A stretch of 64,000 nt of DNA from Schoenobius gigantellus (Eukaryota > Arthropoda > Insecta > Lepidoptera > Crambidae): the NCBI GenBank assembly GCA_963935595.1, contig OZ012542.1, positions 12,003,478 to 12,067,477 of the forward strand. The letters run 5' to 3'. Below, piece by piece: positions 1 to 9,987 of the stretch. A program made the translations under genes and the position numbers. Under the pieces are notes generated by a model. The model ran no database searches and was not told the origin of the DNA. It saw nothing but the letters and a program-made list of their open reading frames with translations. Numbering within the stretch: the stretch's first letter is position 1; each line of letters begins with the position of its first letter.

Positions 1-161
1 TAATAAACAAAGATTGCGCTCTTAATGAGGGAAGATATAGGCAAGGCTTTGACATATTTATTCATTTTTAATACTGATGTATATAATAAGAGTATCAAAT
101 GCATAAAATCAATTGATTTTAAATATTAGTCAACAACGGTCAAGCAAGTTTTTATATTACG

Positions 162-1124
162 ATGAATGCAGAAATCAAAGAACAGTTGATAAGGTCTGTT
201 GATAAAATAAAAAATAAAATAAAAGCAATTGAAAAAGAAGAGAATGCTTCTAATTTGAAATTCAAAAAAGTATTTAAACCTATCACTGATAATTTAGAGA
301 CACTGATCAAAGCAAATGATAAAGATAAACCAACAATAAATTTTTCAATAGATATGAGTAAAAGTAACTCAAAAGAGGATCTTAAGAGTTCATCGGATTG
401 TGATGATTTTGATGAATTGATCAAGTCAAAATCAGACGAAAGCGAAAAATATTTTGACTATGACGATATTGACGATAATAAAGACAACAATTCTTTAAAA
501 AATGAAAATAATACAATTATGAAACTAGAAAAAGATGATTTTTATGGCTTTTATGATAAAAACCTTAATGTCCCATTTGGTATACGTAGCGAAAACAACA
601 ATTTAATGATGGGAAACTGTAAAGTATCATTTTCTTATAAGATAAATACATTGAATTCAGAAAAAGATTATCTTGTGACTTTAAACGACAAACATTATGA
701 ATTAACCTCTGGCTTAAAAGAACTTCTTATGCGTAATAAACCCAACCTCAATTTAGTAACCGAGGTGGATAAAATAGTCTACAAAGATATGCTTTGTAAT
801 ACAAACGCCCACAAGCGAGACTTTGATCCAAACGGGCGAATAAAGGGTGATAAAGGGTTAAAATATCGTCAAATCATCAAGCCATTATTTTCTGAAGAGC
901 CTTCTAAATATTCTAAAGAAATAAACAAAATAAAAAGTGGCGGTTTCTTGCCAAAATTGAAAATATTTAAGACTAATACGGATTATATCTTTTGGGATGA
1001 TCCTAATGAATTAATAGAAAGACTAAAACTTTTGATTGCCTCGAAAAATGCTGGTAATACTAATCATAATAATGAAATCATATCAATTATTGAAGAATTA
1101 AAGGAAGCGGAAATTATTTCATAA
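162..1124 (+). CDS. DUF8207-like Maverick-associated protein
   Basis: A 320-residue protein from an ATG at 162 to TAA at 1122-1124. The N-terminal 60 residues are Lys/Glu rich and likely helical or coiled-coil; residues about 75-120 form an acidic Asp/Asn/Ser-rich linker. The C-terminal 190 residues (GFYDKNLNVPFG onward, through LKYRQIIKPLF and the GGFLPKLK segment) match what I recall of the DUF8207 domain found next to Maverick integrases in insect genomes. Function is unknown. No signal peptide or membrane segment is visible. It is followed after 23 bases by another ORF in the same direction, consistent with a polycistron-like compact layout. The reading frame is intact. Family call is from memory of conserved motifs; a role in virion or DNA handling would be speculation. 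Confidence 0.65.
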   Translation: MNAEIKEQLIRSVDKIKNKIKAIEKEENASNLKFKKVFKPITDNLETLIKANDKDKPTINFSIDMSKSNSKEDLKSSSDCDDFDELIKSKSDESEKYFDYDDIDDNKDNNSLKNENNTIMKLEKDDFYGFYDKNLNVPFGIRSENNNLMMGNCKVSFSYKINTLNSEKDYLVTLNDKHYELTSGLKELLMRNKPNLNLVTEVDKIVYKDMLCNTNAHKRDFDPNGRIKGDKGLKYRQIIKPLFSEEPSKYSKEINKIKSGGFLPKLKIFKTNTDYIFWDDPNELIERLKLLIASKNAGNTNHNNEIISIIEELKEAEIIS

Positions 1125-1147
1125 TAAATAGCCCATGAAACTAATAT

Positions 1148-1400
1148 TTGAAATTAGTAAGAAAGAGTATATTGAACATGGACATTGATAAACATAGTAA
1201 TCGTGCAGAACTAAACACAGCAATCGTGCAGAATCAACGTTTAAATAAAATTGAATCCAACTCTAAAATCTTCGAGAAAGATTGCAATTTTAAAGAATTT
1301 CAAATTGATATATTACACAGAAGTTTAAAATTGAATCAGACCATCAATATAATAATTGACAAAATAACAAAAATTGAAAAAAGTGGGGAAATCAAGGAAC
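1148..1400 (+). pseudogene. Small coiled-coil ORF broken by gypsy A insertion
   Basis: The frame opens at 1148 (non-ATG track start; ATG at 1178 within NMDIDKHSN is the more likely start) and is rich in Ile, Lys, Asn and Glu with heptad-like spacing, ending IEKSGEIKEL at the retrotransposon boundary. After 1400 the frame runs into the LTR and stops at 1468. The authentic continuation lies on the other side of the insertion: from 8381 the same frame reads on for 20 codons to TAA at 8441-8443, overlapping the integrase start in another frame. The protein is not recognised. It is disrupted by the gypsy A insertion with a GAAC target duplication. Confidence 0.55.
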
Positions 1401-2466
1401 TGTTACGTTTGTGGGGTGGGTGTTCAATAGAAAATCGCGAAACACCGACAATTAGAGATAAGATTTAATTAAGCACCAATTAAGCAACTTTACTTAACAC
1501 TGAAAACTACTTTACAATCACTGAAAACTTCACAGTAACACTATGGACACAAATCACTTCACTGTAAGTCGTTACTAAGCACTGAACACACAGAATCCTT
1601 CACTATGAAGCGCTTCCAAGTCACTTTGTATCGCTTGATCCGCTCGGTTCGCTCTCTTGAAAAGAACTGTCCGGCTGCGTAGGCGACTACGCGCTTATAT
1701 AGTAGGGCCGACGAACTTTCGGGGCATTCGAGAATGTTCCATTCTCGAATATTCCGTACCCAACCGATTATTTATCTTCTCTTCTCGAAAGTTCCGTGGT
1801 ACCCTTCGCGCTTATGTAGTAGGACCGGTGAACTTTCGAGACATTCGAGAAGGTCCTATTCTAGAACATTCCATACCCGATCGATCGTTAGTCTTCTAGA
1901 AAGTTCCGTGTATGCCTTCGCGCTTCTACAGTAGAACCGGTGAACTTCTGAGACATTCGAGAATGTTCTATTCCAGAACATTCCATACCCGATCGATTGT
2001 TTGTCTGTCTAGAAAGTTCCATCGCATTCCCGATTATGTTTGTCTTTATGAGCATGTTCTATCTCTGTCTGTCAGCACGTTTAGAAGTTTCTAGATGCAT
2101 CTCGATCTATCTTTTATCTCTGGAAGGTGCCCATTATTGTTGTCTCTTTCTTATCGCGCTATCTCACTCACTCCTATTGAAAATTTAGTCATATATCGAA
2201 GTGTGGTTCAAAGGCCCATAAGGGGTCCTGAAAACGCCTGAAAACGGGTTTTCAGGTTATGATGTGGTTCGATAGAGGGTATCCTGAAACGGACTGAAAA
2301 CATGTTTCAGGCGCCTGAAAACAACGGCAACTTGGGTAAAATTTCGATATTCTAGTATGTGATAGAGCACCTCCTGAAACGCGCTGAACTGCGTTTTCAG
2401 GCCGCTGAAAACGCTTCTAGGGCCAAGAAAACCACTCTGGAAGTTTCTTATACCATCGGCGCAACA
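1401..2466 (-). repeat. 3' LTR of gypsy A
   Basis: 1066 bp, TGTTACG at the left edge and GCGCAACA at the right edge, nearly identical to 7317-8380. Contains three degenerate ~112-117 bp tandem units (starting at the GCGCTT motifs near 1691, 1808 and 1920), each with heat-shock-element arrays, and a cluster of CCTGAAA-type motifs at 2228-2412. Short open frames inside it are not genes. Confidence 0.93.
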
Positions 2467-5400
2467 CTACCCCCCTCTAAAACATGCTCGTCCCGAGCAT
2501 CGTTAGAACCGTGATACCTGGCCAATCGATCAACATGGACAATCTTGCCTGGACTGCGCTGATTCCGTTGTATGCGGTAAGTGACGTCGTTGATTCTGGT
2601 TACAACCTTATACGGGCCTTCCCAATCTGGAGACAATTTCGGGGATCTCCCTTTACGTCGCATCGGATTGTGCAACCACACCAACGAACCTTCATCAAAT
2701 CTCGCATGATTAGAATTCCGGTCATATCGCGACTTCATTTTTTCACTAGCCTGAAGTCCATGTTCACGAATGTGATTGTAAACACCTTCCATTCGGTTTC
2801 TTAAGTCACTCACGTACTCCGTGATGCATTGTGGGGTATCCGGGGGTCGCCCTGTTAACAGGTCAGCAGGTAAACGAAGTTCTCTTCCGAAATTTGCACT
2901 TGCTGGCGTGGCAGCTGTGCTCTCATGAGTTGCCGATCTGTATGACATCAGGAAAAGGGAAATATGTCTATCCCAGTCTTTTTGGTGGTTCTCCACAACC
3001 TTCGCCAGGTGTCTCTCTAATGTCTGGTTGAATCTCTCAACCATTCCATCTGACTGTGGGTGGTGGTGTAGTTCTCGTCTTATGAATCCCCATGATTCGG
3101 CATGTTTCTTGAAATACCTGGGATTCGAAGTTTCTGCCTTGATCGCTGTGAATTTCGAGTGGCACCCCAAATCGAGTGAACACCTCCATTACCAACTTCT
3201 CTGCCACTGTCACAGCTTCCTGGTTAGGAATGGCAAACGCTTCAGGCCATTTGGTGAAATAATCCATCACTACCAAGATGTACTTGTTTCCAGACTCTGA
3301 TGTTGGAAATGGGCCTGCAACATCTAAGGCAATCCTTTCCCAAGGTGCTCCAATGTTGTACAACTTAAGCGCTCCTCTGCTACGTGTATGAGGACCTTTG
3401 ACCGACGAGCAGCTCGTGCATTTCATACACCAGTCTTCCACATCTTCACGGCAGTGAATCCAATAGAATCTTTGCCGAATTTTCAGCAAGGTCCTTTTCA
3501 CTCCAAGGTGCCCACCGGATATTCCATCGTGATAAAGTCTCAGCACTTTACTGACCTTCATCTTTGGGACTATTATTTGCAAGTGCGCATCCTTGCCATT
3601 TGTCGACTCCCACTTTCTGCAGAGTACCCCGTTATGCATGACTAAGCTTTCCCACTGAGCCCAGTAACTCTTCGTGACTGTACTCATCGGAGCTACTTCA
3701 TACCACCTTGGCTTGGGTACTCCCGCCTGGATCCAATCGAAAATGGGTTTGATGTCAAGGTCCTCCTGTTGCGCTTGCTGCATGACTTCATCACTCCACT
3801 CTCCGCTAACAGTGTCGGTTCTCAACATCCTTACGCAGTCTTTGGCCTCTTGTCTCTGACAATGTTTACAGTCATCCTGGCACGGTCTTCGGGAAAGGGC
3901 ATCAGCGTTGCCATGTGATTTCCCACTGCGATGTTCAATGATGAAATCATATTCCTGGAGTTGTTCAATCCATCGCGCCACTTGCCCTTCAGGGTTTTTA
4001 AACTCTAATAACCACTTGAGAGCAGCGTGGTCAGTTCTGATACGAAACTTGCGTCCCAACAAATACTTGCTGAAGTGTTGCAATGTTTTGACAACCGCCA
4101 GCAACTCTCTTCGAGTGACACAGTAATTCCTCTCCGGTTTTGACAGCGATTTACTGAAGTAAGCTATCACGATTTCCTGGTCCCCTTTCCTTTGCGATAA
4201 TACTCCCCCAATGCCAGTATTACTTGCGTCTGTGTCGACAATAAAGTCATTCTCTGGATCTGGGTATCCCAATATAGGTGTCTCACAAAGTCTTTGCTTG
4301 AGCTCGGTGAAAGACATTGCACACTGATCATTCCAGATGAACGGTCGTTTTTCTTCCGTCAATTGATGCAAAGGGTTTGCTATATCCGAAAAGTTTTTCA
4401 CATACCGTCGATAGTATGAGCAAAGTCCCAAAAAGGCACGAACTGCAGTCTTATCTTTTGGCGTTGGCCAGTCCTTAACAGCGCTAATCTCTGGGTCTGT
4501 TTGAACGCCATCCATTGAAATGACATGTCCCAAATAGTTGACCTTGCGCCTAAAAAATGAACACTTTTTTGGACTTAGTTTGAGATTGGCAGCTTTTAGT
4601 TCGGATAAAACTTGCTCTAAATTCCTGAGGTGATCATCGAAGTTTTTCCCAACTATGATGATGTCATCCAGGTATACCAGGCAGGTGTCTCCCAACAGGC
4701 CTGCTAGAATCTGCTCCATCAGTCGCTCAAATGTCGCAGGAGCGTTGCACAACCCAAATGGCATTACGTTGAACTGCCAAAGTCCCTTTCCAGTAGAAAA
4801 TGCAGTTTTCTCTTTATCCTGGTCCTTGATTTCCACTTGCCAGTAACCACTCTTCAAGTCCAGGGTTGAAAACCATTTCATACCGTTCAACGTATCCAAG
4901 GTGTCGTCAATTCGCGGCAGTGGATAACTGTCCTTCTTGGTAACGTCATTGAGTCGACGGTAATTGACGCAAAATCTCATGGATCCGTCCTTCTTCTTAA
5001 CTAAAACCACCGGTGAACACCATGGACTCGTCGAAGGCTCAATTACATTACACCTTTTCATTTCTGCGATCATGTCTTCAACTTCCTTCTCCCTAGCTAC
5101 TGGTACTCGTCGAGGTCGTTGACGAATTGGCGTAACATCACCAGTGTTAATTTCATGCCGCACTACCCCAGTTCTTCCGATGTCACCATCGTGCATAGAG
5201 AAGACGTTAATAAACCGCATCAGAGAATGGCGTGCCTTGAGAAGTTCATCTTTGGTGAGGTCACCCTTGCAGTCACCCAGTAACCTTTCGATGTCCAAAT
5301 CCGTGCGTACCGGTTTATCATTCGTTTTGGGTCCTTTACAGCTCCGTATCCAAGAGATTTCCTCACAAGACCCGATAGGCGTTCCTTTGTTAAGGTCGTG

Positions 5401-6036
5401 CTTGGTATCACTTAAATTGAGAACCCGTACAAATGCTGCGGATGACGTTGTCACGATCGTGCGAGCTGTTATCCACGGTTTGTTTCCAGCTAATTTTTCT
5501 ACTAACACGCAGCGACGAGATCCTCGCCCCGTATTGCATGGTAGTTTTACCGGGACTAGGGCTTGTGACCTTGGTTGGAGAATAGTCCTTCTTGCACAGT
5601 AGACTTTTCCATTCACTCCACCTTCCATAGGGACTTCTTCAACTCCAAAATTTAGGACGCCACCCTTTAAATCGATGTTACAGCCGAATCTTCTCATGAA
5701 GTCCAACCCGATGATGCAATCGTCGACGATATTCGCAACGATGACGTCGTGCCAGTATTTTTTCTCTCCAATTCTGACTACCACCTCTCGCTCCCCCAGG
5801 ACGGATATGTGCTGGCCGGTAGCCGTTTGCAGCTGGAGATGCTTAGGTCGGACTAGATGATCTCTAGACAGGTGTTTCAACAGCCGAGAACTGATCACGG
5901 TACGAGAGGCTCCAGTGTCGATTGTGAGGTGGCATGGTATTCCCTCAACACTTCCCCTGATGACCAGACTATTTCCGTCACTCGCCTGTGAGATCATAAC
6001 TGGGACATTTTGACTACTAGCCAGCACTCGTCCCAC
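2448..6036 (-). pseudogene. gypsy A pol: protease, RT, RNase H, integrase (one frameshift)
   Basis: Polyprotein read from 6036 down to 2448. An aspartic protease with DTGA lies near residue 40; reverse transcriptase with FCVNYRRLND, LDLKSGYWQVE, MPFGLCNAPATF and catalytic YLDD lies around residues 340-480; RNase H follows with VDTDASNTGIGG, TRRELLAVV and HGNADALSRR; then the integrase HHCC finger (HDGISGGHLG ... CMKCTSC) and the DDE core (ALDVAGPF, HSDQGRNFES, and DGMVERFNQT in the next frame). The first frame stops at 3037; the integrase glutamate, C-terminal domain and tail (WEGPYKVVTRIND, HVDRLARYHG) are in the frame ending at 2448, so a small indel near 3080-3110 breaks the ORF. The end overlaps the 3' LTR by 19 bases. 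All catalytic motifs are otherwise present. Product would make and insert cDNA of the element. Confidence 0.9.
2467..2478 (-). other. Polypurine tract of gypsy A
   Basis: On the minus strand AGAGGGGGGTAG directly abuts the 3' LTR, the expected second-strand primer. Confidence 0.8.
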
Positions 6037-6047
6037 AGCCCTGGCTT

Positions 6048-7291
6048 TTACTCGTTTCCCTGCTGCGGCTCCTGCTCCTCATAGGCTATTTGCCGTACCG
6101 TTGAGCCCGTGTCTTGCCTCTTGTTCCTTTTCGGGAAACTGGATTGTAAATGGCCTCGTTCTCCACAGTGGTAACATCTCGGTCCAAATTCGCGTCGGGG
6201 TGCAGGCGGCTCCTTGGTGGAAACTTCCCGCACCCTATATGTCCTGGAATCCTGACGCACTGCTTCTACCTCTAGGGCATGGGCAATCGCATCCTTCAGA
6301 CTCCCATGGCGGCCCAACCTGACAGCAGCTCTCACTTCCAAGTCTCGAATCCCGTCAATAAAGGCTTGTACTAGCATGCTGTCCACGAATGAGGACGATG
6401 CAGATTGATATGCCTTCCTGACCAACTGTTCTATCTCCAGGGCCCACTGTTGTAATGATTCATTACGACCCTGGGTTCTGTCCTTCAGCTGGGCTCTGAA
6501 GACGTGCTCTAAATGGCTGTCACCGTAACGGGCTTCCAAAGCTTCTAAAAGGCGGTCATAAGTCCTGTCATTTCCAAGAGCCTCCAGGACTGTGAGAGCT
6601 CCTTCTCGCAGCGCCAACGTCAGTGCCGTTTTGGCCTGCTCCTTATTCCATCCATTCGCCTTAGAAACGGACTCGAACTGAAGCTTGTATGCGGTCCACG
6701 ACGAGGTAACATCAAATGGAGGCACCTTAAATCTTCCGCCTACTGGTACGGTCGCCTCTAGTCCACTGGCCACCCCGTTGGCAACTTTTATTTCAAGCTT
6801 CTTCATGTCGTTACTTATAGCCTGAAAGCGGTTCTCATACTTTTCGTTGGAATCATGAAGGCGAGTCTCGAACTTGATCTCCAAAGATCCTCACGGACCT
6901 CCGACAAGTCCCTCTTCCATTGCTTTGCGGCTTCTTGAACTTCACGGAGAACACTCAGTTGTTCATCCTGTTTCTTTACCTGCTCTTCCTGCCGCTTGGC
7001 CTGCTCTTCCTGGAGGGTACACAATTGTTTGGCCTGCTCCTCTCGAAGAGCGCACAGTTGTTCCGCCTGTTGTTTGGCTTGTTCTTCCTGCCTTTTGGCT
7101 TGTTCTTCCTGCCTTTTGGCTTGTTCTTCCTGCCACTTGCTTTGTCCTTTTATCAGGAGCAGGATTGTATTTAAATCTACTTGCGGCGTCGGAGGAGTCA
7201 CTGTAGACGTACTTGCAGCACCCGCTTCGGCAGCAGCCTGGCTTCGCGTCTGAACCCTCTCCGACTCCTTATCTCGCGGCGTAATCGGCAT
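6048..7291 (-). pseudogene. gypsy A gag (one frameshift, altered zinc knuckle)
   Basis: Read from ATG at 7291. The first 130 residues contain a Gln/Glu/Lys coiled coil built from repeats of the pentamer-like unit RQEEQAK. The first frame stops at 6815; the second, overlapping frame from about 6884 to 6048 carries the capsid-like domain (FDVTSSWTAYKLQFE, WNKEQAKTALTLALREGA, LEALEARYGDSHLE) and ends with a nucleocapsid knuckle CYHCGERGHLQSSF in which the last zinc ligand is Phe, not Cys. The indel joining the frames is near 6880-6890. The gag would package element RNA in cytoplasmic particles. Pol begins 11 bases after the gag stop. The frameshift plus damaged knuckle suggest this copy needs help in trans. 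Confidence 0.88.
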
Positions 7292-7296
7292 TTTCT

Positions 7297-7314
7297 ATCC
7301 CACTTCTGACACCA
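7297..7314 (-). other. Primer-binding site of gypsy A (tRNA-Leu type)
   Basis: Minus strand TGGTGTCAGAAGTGGGAT begins two bases inside the 5' LTR and is the complement of the 3' end (including CCA) that I recall for insect leucine tRNAs. Confidence 0.75.
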
Positions 7315-7316
7315 AA

Positions 7317-8380
7317 TGTTACGTTTGTGGGGTGGGTGTTCAATAGAAAATCGCGAAACACCGACAATTAGAGATAAGATTTAATTAAGCACCAATTAAG
7401 CAACTTTACTTAACACTGAAAACTACTTTACAATCACTGAAAACTTCACAGTAACACTATGGACACAAATCACTTCACTGTAAGTCGTTACTAAGCACTG
7501 AACACACAGAATCCTTCACTATGAAGCGCTTCCAAGTCACTTTGTATCGCTTGATCCGCTCGGTTCGCTCTCTTGAAAAGAACTGTCCGGCTGCATTCGC
7601 CTACGCGCTTATATAGTAGGGCCGACGAAGTTTCGGGGCATTCGAGAATGTTCCATTCTCGAATATTCCGTACCCAACCGATTATTTATCTTCTCTTCTC
7701 GAAAGTTCCGTGGTACCCTTCGCGCTTATGTAGTAGGACCGGTGAACTTTCGAGACATTCGAGAAGGTCCTATTCTAGAACATTCCATACCCGATCGATC
7801 GTTAGTCTTCTAGAAAGTTCCGTGTATGCCTTCGCGCTTCTACAGTAGAACCGGTGAACTTCTGAGACATTCGAGAATGTTCTATTCCAGAACATTCCAT
7901 ACCCGATCGATTGTTTGTCTGTCTAGAAAGTTCCATCGCATTCCCGATTATGTTTGTCTTTATGAGCATGTTCTATCTCTGTCTGTCAGCACGTTTAGAA
8001 GTTTCTAGATGCATCTCGATCTATCTTTTATCTCTGGAAGGTGCCCATTATTGTTGTCTCTTTCTTATCGTGCTATCTCACTCACTCCTATTGAAAATTT
8101 AGTCATATATCGAAGTGTGGTTCAAAGGCCCATAAGGGGTCCTGAAAACGCCTGTAAACGGGTTTTCAGGTTATGATGTGGTTCGATAGAGGGTAGCCTG
8201 AAACGGACTGAAAACATGTTTCAGGCGCCTGAAAACAACGGCAACTTGGGTAAAATTTCGATATTCTAGTATGTGATAGAGCACCTCCTGAAACGCGCTG
8301 AACTGCGTTTTCAGGCCGCTGAAAACGCTTCTAAGGCCAAGAAAACCACTCTGGAAGTTTCTTATACCATCGGCGCAACA
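7317..8380 (-). repeat. 5' LTR of gypsy A
   Basis: 1064 bp, edges TGTTACG and GCGCAACA; the copy that would drive transcription toward decreasing coordinates. Nearly identical to 1401-2466; the clearest difference is a two-base-shorter variant region around 7594-7600, which brings the TATA box to 31 bases upstream of a candidate initiator. Confidence 0.93.
7584..7933 (-). promoter_or_regulatory. Heat-shock-type LTR promoter: HSE arrays plus TATA and initiator
   Basis: TATATAA is on the minus strand at 7615-7609, a candidate initiator ACAGTT has its A at 7584, 31 bases downstream. Upstream, three blocks of six alternating or abutting 5-bp units (TTCnnGAAnnTTC) lie at 7641-7668, 7758-7785 and 7870-7897, with single TTCnnGAAnnTTC trimers at 7696-7708 and 7808-7820 and a partial one ending at 7933. 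Only the middle block has one base off consensus. This is the binding-site architecture of heat shock factor; that the LTR is heat inducible is inference. Confidence 0.75.
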
Positions 8381-8408
8381 GAACTTATTCGAAACTTAAA
8401 CAAGCATT

Positions 8409-9341
8409 ATGAGCAAAGCAGATATTGTAAACGAAATTCATAAGAATGCAAGGATTAAGTTTCCTAGAAGACAAGTGCTGTTGAAAGATATTGATGATCT
8501 ATGGCAAGCAGATTTAATAGATATGCAGATAATGTCAAAAGTAAACGGTGGCTTTAAATATATATTATCAGTTATTGATGGATTTTCAAAATTCGCATGG
8601 ACAGTTCCTCTGAAACAAAAAAGCAAAGAATATGTGACGAAAGCATTTGAAAAGATATTAAAAGGCGGAAGAGTACCAAAAAATTTACAGACTGATCATG
8701 GAACAGAATTTTATAACGATAAGTTCAAAAATTTAGTAACAAAATATGGTATAAATCATTATTCAACCTATTCTACGAAAAAAGCTTCCATTGTTGAAAG
8801 ATTCATCAGAACTTTAAAGAATAAGCTGTACAAAGCATTTAGCTTAAATGGAAATTATAAATGGAATAACGGGTTGCTTGCTAAAAAACTACTTGAATAT
8901 AATTGTACCGTTCATAGAACTGTGGGCCAAACTCCAATATCAATAAATCATAGTAACAAATCAAATATATTACAGAGGTATATTAATATAGCTCGAAAAG
9001 AAACAAAAGAATCGAAAAATAAGAAATTGCAAGTTGGAAATTTTGTAAGAATAAGCAAATTTAAAGCTTGTTTTGATAAGGGTTACACTTCTAACTGGTC
9101 AACAGAAATATTTAGGATTTATAAGGTGCAAAGAACGAATCCTACAACTTATTTAATAAAGGATACTTATGATAGACCAATACAAGGCGCGTTCTATTCT
9201 CAAGAACTTCAAAAAACTAAACACCCTGATATATACCTTGTAGAAAAAGTTTTGAAAAGAAAAGGAAATAGTGTGTATGTTAAATGGCTTGGTCTTCCTG
9301 CTACAGAAAATAGCTGGATAGATAAAACAAATAAATTATAA
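8409..9341 (+). CDS. Maverick integrase
   Basis: A 310-residue DDE integrase starting at ATG 8409. The catalytic core reads LWQADLIDM (first Asp), LQTDHGTEFYN (second Asp) and KASIVERFIRTLK (Glu). The middle carries an SH3-like stretch (LQVGNFVRISK, FRIYKVQRTNPTTY), and the last 35 residues resemble a chromodomain (YLVEKVLKRKGNSVYVKWLGLP). The N-terminal region is short and I do not see a complete HHCC finger. It would integrate element DNA into the nuclear genome. The start overlaps the tail of the interrupted coiled-coil ORF by 35 bases. The frame is intact. Gypsy-type integrases are the alternative, but the sequence and neighbours fit Maverick much better. Confidence 0.85.
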   Translation: MSKADIVNEIHKNARIKFPRRQVLLKDIDDLWQADLIDMQIMSKVNGGFKYILSVIDGFSKFAWTVPLKQKSKEYVTKAFEKILKGGRVPKNLQTDHGTEFYNDKFKNLVTKYGINHYSTYSTKKASIVERFIRTLKNKLYKAFSLNGNYKWNNGLLAKKLLEYNCTVHRTVGQTPISINHSNKSNILQRYINIARKETKESKNKKLQVGNFVRISKFKACFDKGYTSNWSTEIFRIYKVQRTNPTTYLIKDTYDRPIQGAFYSQELQKTKHPDIYLVEKVLKRKGNSVYVKWLGLPATENSWIDKTNKL

Positions 9342-9486
9342 TTTTTTATTGTAAGCAACACATCATCATCTGTTTTTATAAGATATATAAGTTATATCAT
9401 GTTATAAATAGCTTACTACTTACTTGTTATTTAAACCATAAAGACTATTGAATCATTGAACGTTATCTTTAATTTAAAATAATATT

Positions 9487-9987
9487 ATGAAACTTCGTAA
9501 AAAGCCGTGTTCTAAGCTACCTAATTCAAACGAAAAAGAACAAGCTTCAATAATAATAAAAAAGAGTCAAAAAGTGACTGGATCTGGTTTTAAGAAAACT
9601 TTTAAAAATATAGTTAAAAATACCAAGAAACACATTAATAAATTAAAACCGAAATGTAAAAAAAAACTCATGAAGTTAGCGCATGCCGCAGCCCGAGAAT
9701 TGGTAACAGATGCGGGAGTAGAATTACCGAGAGTGATACCCATTCCTAAAACTGGTGGTTTTCTACCATTAATACCAATATTTGCTGGTTTATCTGCTGC
9801 CGGCAGTATAGCCGGTGGTGCCTCAGGAATCGTAAAAGCTGTTAATAATTACAACGCAGCTAAGAATAAACTATTAGAACTGGAGAGACACAATAAAGAA
9901 ATGGAAACAATATGTATCGGCAAAGGATTACATTTAAAGCCATATAAAGATGGGCTAGGCATTTACGTTTCAAAGAAAAAAAACTGA
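9487..9987 (+). CDS. Small basic protein with Gly/Ala-rich hydrophobic segment (PX-like)
   Basis: 166 residues from ATG 9487. The N-terminal half is very Lys rich; residues about 95-120 form a hydrophobic, Gly/Ala-rich stretch (FLPLIPIFAGLSAAGS) that could insert in a membrane, followed by a helical segment and a conserved tail GKGLHLKPYKDGLGIYV. Similar proteins lie just before, or fused to, the protease in insect Mavericks, and I infer a minor virion or membrane-active role by analogy with adenoviral core/cement proteins. The frame ends KKKN-stop in an A-run (9976-9983) that overlaps the protease frame; see the protease entry for the frame relationship. Confidence 0.6.
   Translation: MKLRKKPCSKLPNSNEKEQASIIIKKSQKVTGSGFKKTFKNIVKNTKKHINKLKPKCKKKLMKLAHAAARELVTDAGVELPRVIPIPKTGGFLPLIPIFAGLSAAGSIAGGASGIVKAVNNYNAAKNKLLELERHNKEMETICIGKGLHLKPYKDGLGIYVSKKKN

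Larger units (their letters stand above)
1401..8380 (-). mobile_element. Ty3/gypsy LTR retrotransposon (gypsy A)
   Basis: Two long terminal repeats (1401-2466 and 7317-8380) beginning TGTT and ending AACA flank a minus-strand gag-pol. The 4-base target duplication GAAC is visible at 1397-1400 and 8381-8384. A primer-binding site complementary to the 3' end of a leucine-type tRNA and a G-rich polypurine tract sit at the expected positions. The LTRs differ at roughly half a dozen bases plus one short indel over 1065 bp, so insertion is recent, yet gag and pol each carry one frameshift. Element length is 6980 bp. The insertion splits a Maverick gene. Confidence 0.93.

Noticed and set aside
1657..2188. 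Several 60-90 codon open frames in the gypsy A LTR (also at 7573-8102)
   Set aside because: They recur in both LTR copies, lie in U3/R sequence and are by-products of tandem repeats.
2484..7253. Many + strand open frames opposite gypsy A gag-pol
   Set aside because: Antisense shadows of gag-pol.
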